From CAVQEG01 sp963711465 (GTDB taxonomy: Bacteria; Bacteroidota; Ignavibacteria; OLB7), in assembly GCA_963711465.1 (NCBI GenBank), contig CAVQEG010000001.1:248001-312000 (forward strand): 64,000 bases of DNA, read 5' to 3'. The position numbers were made by a program, and so were the translations under genes. Shown one piece after another: positions 31,164 through 41,100 of the stretch (position 1 is its first letter; every line of letters starts with the position of its first letter). The notes under the pieces were generated by a model. It ran no database searches and was not told the DNA's origin. It worked only from the letters and a program-made list of their open reading frames with translations.

Positions 31164-33509
31164 TCAGCGAACGATGAATGGTGTGATCCGGCGAATTGCG
31201 TTGGATTCGATTGCCAGGAAATATTCTCCGGGCGGCAGGCCGCCGCGTTGCCACCGCACTGCATGGTGGCCAGCATTCAATTGCTCAGATGCCACGGTTG
31301 CAACAGTGGCTCCCAGCACGTCGACAACCCTCATCCGGACGAATCCCGAGGTGGGAATGTCGAAGGTGATTGTCGCCGCCGTGTGCACGGGATCGGGTCG
31401 CACTACAGCAGCGTCGCATGTGCCGACACGCAGGTCAGGCGCCCCCGCCACGGTGCGGAGCCGCCATCGAATCACCGATCCGTCCTCCATTGCCGAGAGC
31501 AACCATGTGCCGTCGGCTGCGACCCCGAGTGCCACCGGTGCGAAGGGATATGCGGAATACCGATTCGTCTCGACCAGCTCGTCGAGACTCCAGATTCGAA
31601 TCGTTCCGTCGGTCGATGCCGTGGCGATGGAGCGATCGTCCGGCAGGAACGCCACATCGGTGACCGGTGCAGTATGGCCGCGAAGTACACCGATCGGGTC
31701 ACAAGAGGGAATCGCCCACAGTCGAACGGTGCCATCGATACCGCCACTGGCCAGCATCGCACCGCCGTTGGAAAGCGCCAGCGTGTTGATGCGACCGTCG
31801 TGTCCATACGCGGTCGCAATCAGGGATGCGTTTGCCGTCCAGACACATATCGCTCCGTCGTCGCCCGCCGTCGCCAGATACTGCCCGTCGGGTGTCCAGA
31901 CCACTGACCAGAGTCCACCACGGTGTCCCACATAGCGTTCGTCGGGCGTCGGTGACGCAGTGTCCCACGCGACCGCGGTCGAGTCCGCGGGCCCGATCGC
32001 GCCGACGATTCTGTGCCCGTCCGGACTCCACGCAGCATCGTTGACAGAATTGTCGGCCGAGGCGTACAGCGTTCTAAGCGAGTCGCCCTTCAGAGCATCG
32101 AACAAGGTGACGACGCCGTTCATTGCGCAGACCGCAATCGTTCGACCGTCGGGAGAGAATCGGGCGGAACGGACTTCGAATCCGTTCGGGATAATCGTGC
32201 GAATTGAATCGCCGTTGTCGACCGACCACGTCTTCGCGCGGCCGGAAGCGGTGCCAGTCACATAGGCGGTGGCATCCGCAGCGACATCGAGGGCACGGAT
32301 CGGCGCGGTGTGCGTGGCAAATTGATTCGAGTCGACATTGAGTAGTCCGTCGCGGAGGTCGAGGTCCAGACAAAACAACTCGCCGTCTTCATCAGGCAGG
32401 AGGAGGCGCGATCCGCCGGGACTGAACCGGACGGCGTTCGTTGAATTGCCGAAACCCCCTTTGGCGGCCTCGAACAGCGTGTCACCATTATCAAATTCAA
32501 ATACGCTGAAGCCGCCACCGTGCCACGCTCGAAAGAAGATGTCCGAGCAGACGATGTATCGTCCGTCCGCCGAAAAAGCCACGTCGCGAGTATGCGGAGC
32601 ACGAATGAGCGACCTGACAGCGAGGCCTGAATCAATGCTGAAAATTTCAAGTGCCGGAGGGTCGCCGCTCCAGTAGTCGCCCATGTCGTCCACCGCTGCG
32701 AGGTACTTCGAGTCCCGCGAAAACGCCACGGCGCCAACAGTTCGCAGCGCCCAGATGAACTCGTAGATCTGCTCGCCGGTGCGCGTGTCCCACACCCGTG
32801 CGGTGAAGTCCGCTCCGGCCGTGGCGACGTAGTGCCCGTCGGCGGATATCGCGACATCGTTGATGTAGGACTTGTTCCCGGTAAACGCCGCCAGCGAATC
32901 GCCCGATGCCGCGTCCCAGAGAATCACCCGCAGGTCGCCGTAGCCGGCGCTGACGAGGTAGCGCTCGTCGGCGGAGAATTTCACGTCGACGACGGCGCTC
33001 TGGTGCCCATGCAGCACGCGCACGTCCTGGCCCGTAGTGGCACTCACCTCGAGGATGTCACCGCTGCCGGTACCGATTGCCAGCAGGTCGTGTGTCCAGG
33101 AAACGTCCATGGAGGTGATCGCTCCGAGGTTGCGGCGCAGGTATCGGACGAGGTGGTGCGTGGCGGCGTTCCAGACGATGAGGTCGCCGACGGCGGTGGC
33201 CGAGATCACGAAGCGTTCGTCGGGTGTCCAGACGGCGCCGCGCTGGGGCGAGAGTCCTCCGCCGTCGATCCACTCGGCGTCAGGATAGGAGTCGTACTGC
33301 GCTCGCAGCGGCGTCGTCGCAAGCAGGAGGGAGGTCGCCAGCAGTGCAACTGCACAAAGCCGGGTCACGAAGCCACGGCGTGCCTCGCGCCACACGCGGA
33401 ATCGCTCCATCGGCTCGTCCGCGGCGCGGCGAGCCGATCGGCAGCGTTGCGGGAGCTGCTTCATTGCCGAGCAGGCGCCCGGTTGCGGGATGGTGAAACT
33501 CACTGACAT
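31164..33509 (-). CDS. Secreted WD40 beta-propeller protein, A-type copy 2, T9SS sorting domain
   Basis: A 781-residue tandem paralogue of the gene at 26,566. Start ATG at 33509 overlaps the preceding stop by 10 bp. Residues 1-70 are MSVSFTIPQPGACSAMKQL... WREARRGFVTRLCAVALLATS ... LRAQ, with the first 250 residues nearly identical to copy 1. The middle blades diverge (for example MGDYWSGDPPALEIFSID, ASGRAKTWSVDNGDSIRT). The sorting domain is more degenerate: AVVRPDPVHTAATITFDI, with PDP instead of PNP, then VDVLGATVATVAS and PGEYFLAI, ending RRITPFIVR. Same strand and spacing logic as the rest of the cluster. Confidence 0.92.
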   Translation of the reverse strand: MSVSFTIPQPGACSAMKQLPQRCRSARRAADEPMERFRVWREARRGFVTRLCAVALLATSLLLATTPLRAQYDSYPDAEWIDGGGLSPQRGAVWTPDERFVISATAVGDLIVWNAATHHLVRYLRRNLGAITSMDVSWTHDLLAIGTGSGDILEVSATTGQDVRVLHGHQSAVVDVKFSADERYLVSAGYGDLRVILWDAASGDSLAAFTGNKSYINDVAISADGHYVATAGADFTARVWDTRTGEQIYEFIWALRTVGAVAFSRDSKYLAAVDDMGDYWSGDPPALEIFSIDSGLAVRSLIRAPHTRDVAFSADGRYIVCSDIFFRAWHGGGFSVFEFDNGDTLFEAAKGGFGNSTNAVRFSPGGSRLLLPDEDGELFCLDLDLRDGLLNVDSNQFATHTAPIRALDVAADATAYVTGTASGRAKTWSVDNGDSIRTIIPNGFEVRSARFSPDGRTIAVCAMNGVVTLFDALKGDSLRTLYASADNSVNDAAWSPDGHRIVGAIGPADSTAVAWDTASPTPDERYVGHRGGLWSVVWTPDGQYLATAGDDGAICVWTANASLIATAYGHDGRINTLALSNGGAMLASGGIDGTVRLWAIPSCDPIGVLRGHTAPVTDVAFLPDDRSIATASTDGTIRIWSLDELVETNRYSAYPFAPVALGVAADGTWLLSAMEDGSVIRWRLRTVAGAPDLRVGTCDAAVVRPDPVHTAATITFDIPTSGFVRMRVVDVLGATVATVASEQLNAGHHAVRWQRGGLPPGEYFLAIESNAIRRITPFIVR

Positions 33510-33739
33510 ACGATCACCCCACCGACAACGGAGCCGGCCGACAGCACCCGATAGACATACGCCCCGGCCGACAATCCCGAGATCTCCACCGAATGCGCCC
33601 CGGCGGTCATCTGGCCATCGAACACACGTTCAACCATCCGCCCGTTGAGGTCATACAATGCAACGCTCACCCGTCCGGCGCGCTGGACGACGAACGACAC
33701 GGACGTCCGATCCCGGAACGGGTTCGGCACGACGGCGTT
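32753..33739 (-). repeat. Near-identical 987-bp duplicated segment, copy 2
   Basis: Partner of 28,137-29,123. It spans the junction of two overlapping WD40 genes in the same relative position, as expected from tandem duplication of a two-gene unit with later homogenisation of this part. Confidence 0.85.
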
Positions 33740-35839
33740 CGAGGCAATCGATGACTCGCTGGGGACTTCCGCCACTGCGCGGTACCGCCATGACACCACC
33801 GACCCGTCGTCACACGCTGCGATCACGTGCTTGCCGTCGGCTGTGACCGCCAGCGCATTGGCGAGGTACGGATAGTCATCGTACCTGTAGGTCTCCGTGC
33901 GAGATCCGACGTCCCAGACACGGATGGTGCCGTCGTCGCTGCAGGAGACAACGTGAGACCCATCGGGGGTGTATGCGACGTCGGTGACGGCTCCGGTGTG
34001 CCCGCGTAGTACACCGATCGGATCCCCCGAGGGAACGCTCCAGAGGCGGATCGTCTTGTCGACCGAGGCCGAGGCGAGGGTGTGTCCGTCGGGCGAGAGC
34101 GCCAGGGATGTGACGCGGTCTTCGTGACCGGTTGCGACGGCAACCGTCGCGCCCGTGATCGCATTCCAGAACCGAACCGCACCGTCGTCTCCACCCGTGG
34201 CGATCGTGCGACCGTCGGGAGCCCAGACGATTGCCCAGAGTCCGCCGGTATGTCCGACGAGCCGCAGTTGCGATGCGATGCTGGCGGTGTCGAAGATGAC
34301 CACCACGGAATCGAGCGGCCCGACTGCACCGGCCACGCGCGTGCCGTCGGGGCTCCATGCGGCATCGTTGACGGAGTAGTCCGCCGAGGCGAAGAGCGTG
34401 CGGATCAATGCCGCGCTGGAGAGATCCCACAGCTTGATTGCACCATCCATGGCACAAGTGGCGAGCGTCCGTTCATCGGGCGACCAGGCGACAGAGCGAA
34501 CCTCGTAGCCACCGTTGACGATCTGCCGACTTCCGTGCCCGTCGTCGAGGTTCCACGTAGCGATTCGTCCTGAATGCGAGCCCGTGACGAACGTCGAGTC
34601 GTCGCTCGCCGCGAGCGCAGTTACCACCGATAGGTGCGCCGTCAGTGACGTCGCGCCAAGCACGAGTGCACCGTGCTCGTCGCGGTTGAATTCAATCTCG
34701 AACACGGCGCCCGATTCGTCGGCCATGCAGGCCGTGGTGTCACCAGGTTCGTATTGGACCGACGTGCAGTTGTCACCGAAGGCGAGCCGGGGGGCGCTGG
34801 TGATGGATCCTGCAGAATCCAGTGTGAACACGGTGCAACCGGCGACTGGGCTTGCTCCGGAGTAGACGTTGCAGGAAATGATCTGCCGTCCGTTGGTCGA
34901 AAACGAAATCTCGCGCGTGCGAGGTGCGAAGCGCCATGTGCTGAGCTCGGCACCCGTCGCCAGATCGAAGATCTTCATCCCGTCCGGTGCCTCGCCATCG
35001 AGCGGATTGATGATCTCGTCGGCCGCCGCGAGCCGGAGCCCGTCTGGTGAGAACGCCACCGCATCGACCGTTCGCTGTGCCCAGACGAACGTCCGGATTT
35101 CCAGGCCGGTCTGCGTATTCCACACACGCGCGGTGAAATCCGACCCGGCAGAGGCCACGTAACGTCCGTCCGGAGAGATCGCCACATCGTTGATGTAGGA
35201 TTTGTTGCCGGTGAATGTGGCGAGCGAATCTCCCGTCCCGGCGTCCCACAGCACCACTCGCAGATCACCCGCGCCACCGCTGACCATGTAGCGTTCGTCG
35301 GCGGAGAACTTCACGTCGGCGACGGCGGTCGTGTGCGCGTCGATCGTCCGGACGTCCGCGCCGGTTGTGGCATCGATCTCTCGAATCGTTCCCGTGCCGG
35401 TACCGATCGCAAGGAGATTTCGACTCCACGAGGCGTTCATGCAGGTGATGGTGCCGAGTCCGCGGCGGAGGTAGCGTACCAGATGGCGTCCGGCGATATC
35501 CCAGACGATCACATCACCGACGTGCGTTGCGGAAATCACATAGTGTCCGTCCGGTGTGACGACTGCCGCCTCCTGCGGCGAGAGCCCTCCGCCGTCGATC
35601 CACTCCGCATCGGGATAGGAGCTGTACTGCGCCCGCAGCGCCGGCGTCGCAAGCAGGAGGGAGGTTGCCAGAAGTGCAACTGTGCAACGCGAGGTGATGA
35701 ATCCACGGCGGGTTTCGCGCCACTTGCGGAACTGCTCCGACCGGTTGTCCGAGGCGTACCTGTCCGGTCGGTATCGCTCCGGGAACCGGCCCTCTTCGGA
35801 GCACGCGCCTTCGCGCCGGATGGTGACGTTCACTGACAT
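33500..35839 (-). CDS. Secreted WD40 beta-propeller protein, B-type copy 2, T9SS sorting domain
   Basis: A 779-residue exported propeller starting MSVNVTIRREGACSEEGRF at 35839 inside the upstream stop (10-bp overlap). No other Met precedes the signal region, which supports this start. The n-region ends WRETRRGFITSRC, then a hydrophobic core, cleavage near residue 70, and QYSSYPDAEWIDGGG. About a dozen blades follow (MVSGGAGDLRVVLWD, VASAGSDFTARVWN, LASASVDKTIRLWS, VVSCSDDGTIRVWD). The sorting domain VVPNPFRDRTSVSFVV to GVIVCQ is almost identical to B-type copy 1. A run with several cysteines (SCNVYSGASPVAGCTVF) lies near the middle. Role presumed structural or adhesive. Confidence 0.92.
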   Translation of the reverse strand: MSVNVTIRREGACSEEGRFPERYRPDRYASDNRSEQFRKWRETRRGFITSRCTVALLATSLLLATPALRAQYSSYPDAEWIDGGGLSPQEAAVVTPDGHYVISATHVGDVIVWDIAGRHLVRYLRRGLGTITCMNASWSRNLLAIGTGTGTIREIDATTGADVRTIDAHTTAVADVKFSADERYMVSGGAGDLRVVLWDAGTGDSLATFTGNKSYINDVAISPDGRYVASAGSDFTARVWNTQTGLEIRTFVWAQRTVDAVAFSPDGLRLAAADEIINPLDGEAPDGMKIFDLATGAELSTWRFAPRTREISFSTNGRQIISCNVYSGASPVAGCTVFTLDSAGSITSAPRLAFGDNCTSVQYEPGDTTACMADESGAVFEIEFNRDEHGALVLGATSLTAHLSVVTALAASDDSTFVTGSHSGRIATWNLDDGHGSRQIVNGGYEVRSVAWSPDERTLATCAMDGAIKLWDLSSAALIRTLFASADYSVNDAAWSPDGTRVAGAVGPLDSVVVIFDTASIASQLRLVGHTGGLWAIVWAPDGRTIATGGDDGAVRFWNAITGATVAVATGHEDRVTSLALSPDGHTLASASVDKTIRLWSVPSGDPIGVLRGHTGAVTDVAYTPDGSHVVSCSDDGTIRVWDVGSRTETYRYDDYPYLANALAVTADGKHVIAACDDGSVVSWRYRAVAEVPSESSIASNAVVPNPFRDRTSVSFVVQRAGRVSVALYDLNGRMVERVFDGQMTAGAHSVEISGLSAGAYVYRVLSAGSVVGGVIVCQ

Positions 35840-38127
35840 ACGACCACCCCATCGACGACGGAGTCCGCCGATTGCACCCTGTACACGTATGCCCCGGCAA
35901 CCAACCCGGAGATCTCTGCCGAGTGCGCTCCGGCGCTCATCTCACCGTCAAACACGCGTTCGACGAGTCGCCCGCGCAAGTCATACAGCGCAACGACGAC
36001 ACGCCCCGGCTGTGAAACCTGGAACACCACCGACGCCCGCTCCCGAAAGGGGTTCGGCACGACGACGTTCGACGCAATCAACGACGCGCTCCGGACACGC
36101 GCCACCGCACGGTACTTCCAGAGCACGATCGACCCGTCCTCATATCCGGCAACGATGTGGTGGCCGTCGGGGGTCATGACAAGGGAAGTGGCCGAATACG
36201 GGATGGCGTCGTAGCGATGGGTCTCGGTGCCTGATGCGATGTCCCACACCCGGATCGACGCATCCTCACCTGCGGAGACCACGTGCGTGCCGTCGGGGGT
36301 GAATGCCACATCGTTGACGGTTCCCACGTGCCCGAGCAGCACGCCAAGCGGATCGCCGGACGGAACGCTCCAGAGTCGGATCGACTGATCGACGGATGCC
36401 GAGGCAAGCGTATGTCCGTCGGGCGAAAGCGCCAGTGCGGTGATCCTGTCGGTGTGACCTTCAGCGATCGAACGCGTGGTGCCCGTCACGGCGTTCCAGA
36501 TGCGGATTTCGTGATCGTCACCGGCAGAGATGATGGACGTACCATCGGGCGTCCAGACGATCGACCAAAGACCGCCGCGGTGACCGAAGAGCCGCACTCG
36601 TGGGCCCACCGACGCGGTGTCGAACACGACGACCGTGGAATCCATCGGACCGACCGCGCCGGCCACCTGTCCGCCGTCCGGACTCCATGCCGCATCATTG
36701 ACCGAATTGTCAGCCGAGGCATAGAGAATTCGGACGAGCGAATCGGTGGCAACGTTCCACAGCTTGATTGCCCCGTCCATGGCGCAGGTCGCCATGGTGC
36801 TGCCGTCGGGCGAGAACGCAATTCCGCGAATTTCCGGACCGTGATCGACCACGGTGGCCGCCAGCGTTCCCGCGGCGGCCGTTCTGCGTTGCAGCGTGCC
36901 GAGGCGATTTCCCGAGACGATCATCGTGGAATTCGGTGAAACCTGGACGGCGTCCACCGACGAGAGGTTTGCCGTGAGTGAGTCGGTCTGCACCGGAGCG
37001 CCGGCCGAATCGACCCGTCGCAAGTAGACACCATACCCCAGACCGCCGAGCAGCGCTCGACGCCCGTCGGAGGCGACGTCGATCGACATCAGTGGTGACC
37101 AGAAAAACGAGCCGTAGGGATGCGTCGAGGATTGATGCAGAAGCTCGTTCACATCGTAGACATACCACCCTCCCCAGGAGGCACCGTTGGGCCATCGGAC
37201 GCAGGCCACGAACAGCAGCGAGTCGTCCGGTGAGAGTCGAACGCTTCGCGTGGGACAGGTCACCGCCTCGGCAACGGATTCGCCGGTGACGATATCGAAG
37301 ATCTGCAGCCCAACCGGCTGGTCGAAATACGGGAAGGTTTCGTCGTGGAATGCAGCGAGCAGGCGGTTGTCATTGAAGAAGCGAACGGCGCCCTTGGCGC
37401 GGAGCGACCAGATGAATTCACGGAGCTTCACTCCGGTTGATATCGCCCACACGCCGACCGTGAAGTCTCCGTTCGCCGACGCGATGAGCGAATCGTTCGG
37501 TGAAATATCGACGCAGTTGACATCGGACTTGCCTCCGTATACGCTTATGAGCGTGTCGCCGGTGTCGAGATTCCAGACGATTACCCGACGGTCCGATCCT
37601 CCGGATACGAGGTACTGTTCATCGCGGGAAATCGAGAGGCAGTTGATTGCGCCGTCGTGCGCCGTCAGCGTATCGAGCGTCCTGCCGTCATGTGCATCGA
37701 GAAGGAGGATGTCGCCAGTGGCCAGCCCCACGGCGAGGACCGCCCTTCGACGCGCAATGTCCATACAGCGGATCGGGGGCAGTCCGGTGCGAAGGAAGCG
37801 CACCAGGCGTGAACTGTCAACGTCCCAGACGCGCAGTTCTCCGTTCTCATGGGCACTGATTGCGTACCGTTCGTCAGGCGCAAAGACCGCCCCGACGGCC
37901 GATGAGGTGCTTCCGCCGATTATCCACTCCGCATCGGGATAGGAGCTGTACTGCGCCTGGAGCGGTAGCGTCGCAAGCAGAATGGCAGTCACCAGCAGTA
38001 CCACTGCCCTGAGCGACGTCACGACACTGCTGCCTGCTTCGCGCCACTGGAAGAAACGCTTCCTCGGTAACCCGGCCGGATTCTCCCGACGGCACCCAGG
38101 CGCGCAACGAGATGCTGTCACTGACAT
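35830..38127 (-). CDS. Secreted WD40 beta-propeller protein, B-type copy 3, T9SS sorting domain
   Basis: A 765-residue exported propeller. The start ATG at 38127 again lies in the last codons of the upstream gene (10-bp overlap); the frame continues open to 39,162, but that part is shadow of the upstream gene. N-terminal MSVTASRCAPGCRRENPAG, then hydrophobic AVVLLVTAILLATLPLQAQ (cleavage about 59) and QYSSYPDAEWIIGGS. WD40 blades include LVSGGSDRRVIVWN, LASASVDQSIRLWS and VVSAGEDASIRVWD. The sorting domain is VVVPNPFRERASVVFQVSQ ... LYDLRGRLVERVFDG ... GAYVYRVQS ... GVVVCQ. Unlike the A-type copies and B-type copy 2 it lacks the RRGF motif before the hydrophobic core. Confidence 0.92.
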   Translation of the reverse strand: MSVTASRCAPGCRRENPAGLPRKRFFQWREAGSSVVTSLRAVVLLVTAILLATLPLQAQYSSYPDAEWIIGGSTSSAVGAVFAPDERYAISAHENGELRVWDVDSSRLVRFLRTGLPPIRCMDIARRRAVLAVGLATGDILLLDAHDGRTLDTLTAHDGAINCLSISRDEQYLVSGGSDRRVIVWNLDTGDTLISVYGGKSDVNCVDISPNDSLIASANGDFTVGVWAISTGVKLREFIWSLRAKGAVRFFNDNRLLAAFHDETFPYFDQPVGLQIFDIVTGESVAEAVTCPTRSVRLSPDDSLLFVACVRWPNGASWGGWYVYDVNELLHQSSTHPYGSFFWSPLMSIDVASDGRRALLGGLGYGVYLRRVDSAGAPVQTDSLTANLSSVDAVQVSPNSTMIVSGNRLGTLQRRTAAAGTLAATVVDHGPEIRGIAFSPDGSTMATCAMDGAIKLWNVATDSLVRILYASADNSVNDAAWSPDGGQVAGAVGPMDSTVVVFDTASVGPRVRLFGHRGGLWSIVWTPDGTSIISAGDDHEIRIWNAVTGTTRSIAEGHTDRITALALSPDGHTLASASVDQSIRLWSVPSGDPLGVLLGHVGTVNDVAFTPDGTHVVSAGEDASIRVWDIASGTETHRYDAIPYSATSLVMTPDGHHIVAGYEDGSIVLWKYRAVARVRSASLIASNVVVPNPFRERASVVFQVSQPGRVVVALYDLRGRLVERVFDGEMSAGAHSAEISGLVAGAYVYRVQSADSVVDGVVVCQ

Positions 38128-41100
38128 ACGATCACCCCGCTCGACACGAATTCCCCGGTTTCCACCCGATAGAAGTACGCACCTGAGGCAAGCGTGCCGC
38201 GTGTGGCCACTACCGAATGCGTTCCCTCCCGGAGATCCTCGTGAAGCAGAGTGCGCACGAGCCGACCCGTCTCGTCGTAGAGCCGCAGCGTGGTCAAGCC
38301 GGAATGGGGAAGTGAGAAGGTGACGTAGAATGACTCGGAGAACGGATTCGGGCGAACCGATGAGACGATCGTCTGCTCCTCGAGCGACGACGGGGTCGCT
38401 ACCGCGGCAATCACGCCGCCGTCGCTCCCGATATGCTGCCAGCGTCCGAGGTAGTAACTCGCCTTGCCGCCGGCAACGCGGAAGTCGCCGCCGACCCATA
38501 CGCCGCTGTCGATGGGTGCAAGCGCGTAGGCGATTCCGTCGCGGTCGACGTGCTGTACACCGCGGCCGAGCTGGCGCCACTGACCGTCGACCAGACGGGC
38601 GACACCCTGTACCTGCATGCGTCCGGCGATCTGGAACTGGCCTGCGATGTAGAGGATGCCGTCGCTGATGCAGATGTCCTCGACACGTCGATCGACGCCA
38701 CTGTCGAGCGCCTGCCAGGTGCCGCCCCGATACCGGGCGACGCGACCCAGGTAGGTCGACGCCGAGTGGCGGAAGTCGCCTCCGGCGTAGATATCCTCGC
38801 CGTCGATTGCTATCGCGTGGACGGTGCCGTCGACGCCGTCGCCGAGCTGATGCCAGCTGGAGCCGTCCCAGCGCGCAATGCTGTTGGCGTACGTGGTGCC
38901 GGCTTTGGTGAAGAACCCGCCAACATAGACGTCGTTGCCCCGGATTTCGATCGCGGAGACATGGGTGAAGTATGCCCCGGCGGTGACGCCGCCCTGCATG
39001 GTGTCCCAGGTATGTCTGCTGATGCTCCAGCTGGCGATTCGCGACGCGGACACGCCGCCCGCTTCCCGGAAGGCGCCGCCAACGTAGAGATCGTCTCCGT
39101 CGAGCTTCAGGGCGTAGACATACGGATCGGGTCCGCCGACGCCTCCGCCCAGCTGCTGCCACGCGGTACCGTCATACATGGCGAGATACGCGGCAGTGTC
39201 AGAGCCGGCGTGGGTGAATTTGCCGCCGACGTAGACCGTGTCGCCGCGCGCGGCGATCGCGAGCACGGTGTCGTCGACGCCATTTTCGCGACCCTTGCCC
39301 AACGACCGCCAGACGGTTCCATCCCAGACGGCGATGCGTGAAGCGCGTATGCCGCCGACGGCCGTGAAATTGCCGCCCACGTAGAGGCGATCACCGTCGA
39401 TCGCAAGCGTGCGAATCGTTCCGGCGATGCCGATCGTCGGATCGCTCCCGAGCGCCGTCCACGATCCGTTGAACCACTCGGCCACGTGCTTGGCCTTCAG
39501 CGTCCCCGCAAGTGTGAATTCGCCGCCTCCGTAGAGCACGCCGACCTGGTCGAAGCAGAGTGCGTGTACCGGTGCGTTGACGCCGCGCGCCAGCGATGCC
39601 CAGCCGTTCACGTCCCGCGCGATGTAGCCGGTGACGATTCCATCTGCATGCGTCATCTCGCCGCCTGCGTACAGGACGCCGTTATCGACGACGAGCGCGC
39701 GAACCGGGCCGTCGACCGCACCGTACGACGACCATTCGGACCCGTCCCATCGCGCAATCCACGGAGCGTTCACCCGATCGAATCCGTCGCCCGATCCGGC
39801 GAAATCGCCTCCGGCGATCACGTCGCCGTCGTGAACGGCAAGCGCCGAGACCGGGCCGTTGAGTCCGTTGCCCAGCGCCGCCCAGCCCGTCCCGTCGAAG
39901 CGAGCGACGTTGCGCGCGGCGACGCCACCAGCTGTAGCGAACTGTCCTCCGGCATACACCACCGAACCGTCGATGGCCAGCGCCGTGATGTAGTGGTACT
40001 CGGTCGAATCGCCGGCGACACCCGTGCCGAGCGGGTTCCATCCCGCCCCGTTCCAGGCAGCGATACATCCGGTCGGCTTCCCTCCGGCAGACGTGAACGC
40101 ACCGGCAGCCACGACATCCGAGCCGCGCATGGCAAGCGCGAAGACGTAGGGCGTTTCACCACCGATGCCCGAGCCGACGGCGTGCCACGACGTTCCGTCC
40201 CAACGCGCGATGCCCCGAGCGGGAACTCCGCCTGCGGAGTCGAAGATTCCTCCGGCATAGAGGTCGCCATCGGGCGCAACCGTGAGGGCGCGGACGAACG
40301 GATTGGCGCCGCCGATTCCGGTGCCGAGCGAACTCCACTCACCGCCGTCCCAGCGGGCCACGCAGTTGACCGGATCGCCTCCGGCCGTCCGGAAGTCGCC
40401 GGCGACGAAGACGTTGTCGCCACTGACCGCCAGCGCATAGACGTTGCCCGAGGTGCCGTTGTGGTCGACCGTGCGGTCGTATCCGTTGGCCAGTGGATAC
40501 CAGAATTCGCCGTCCCATCGGGCGACGTTGTAGGCGTTGACGTCACCGGCGAGAAGGAACCGTCCGCCGGCGTAGAGGTTGCCGTTGCCGACGGCGACGG
40601 CGGCGACGAATGGCACGGCCGTATCGGCCATCCCGCCACGCATGACGGTCCAGACGGCACCGTCCCATTGTGCGATGTAGTTGACCGTGAGTCCGGCCGC
40701 GTCGACGAAATGACCGCCGATGTAGATGTGAGCGGAGTCGGCGGCGATGCCGAGTCCGTCGGAGCCGAGGCCCCCGCCGAGGGGCGACCACGAGCTGCCG
40801 TCCCACCGGGCCACGTTCGCGGCCGGCACACCGCCGGCCATGGTGAACGCACCAGTGACGTACAGCGCCGAGTCGCGCCACGCGATGGCGGCCACCTGTC
40901 CGTCGACGCCGCCGCCGACATCGAAAAACGTGTCGTTGGTCAGCCGTACGATGCCCGGCGAGTCGACCGTGTCGGATTCATTGAACGCCAGTTTGAACGC
41001 TCCTCCGACGTAGTAGCTGTCGCCGGCATGGACCAGCGAGGTCACCACGCCGTCGAGTCCGCGGCCGACGGAGCTCCAGAAGATTCCGTTCCACTCCAGG

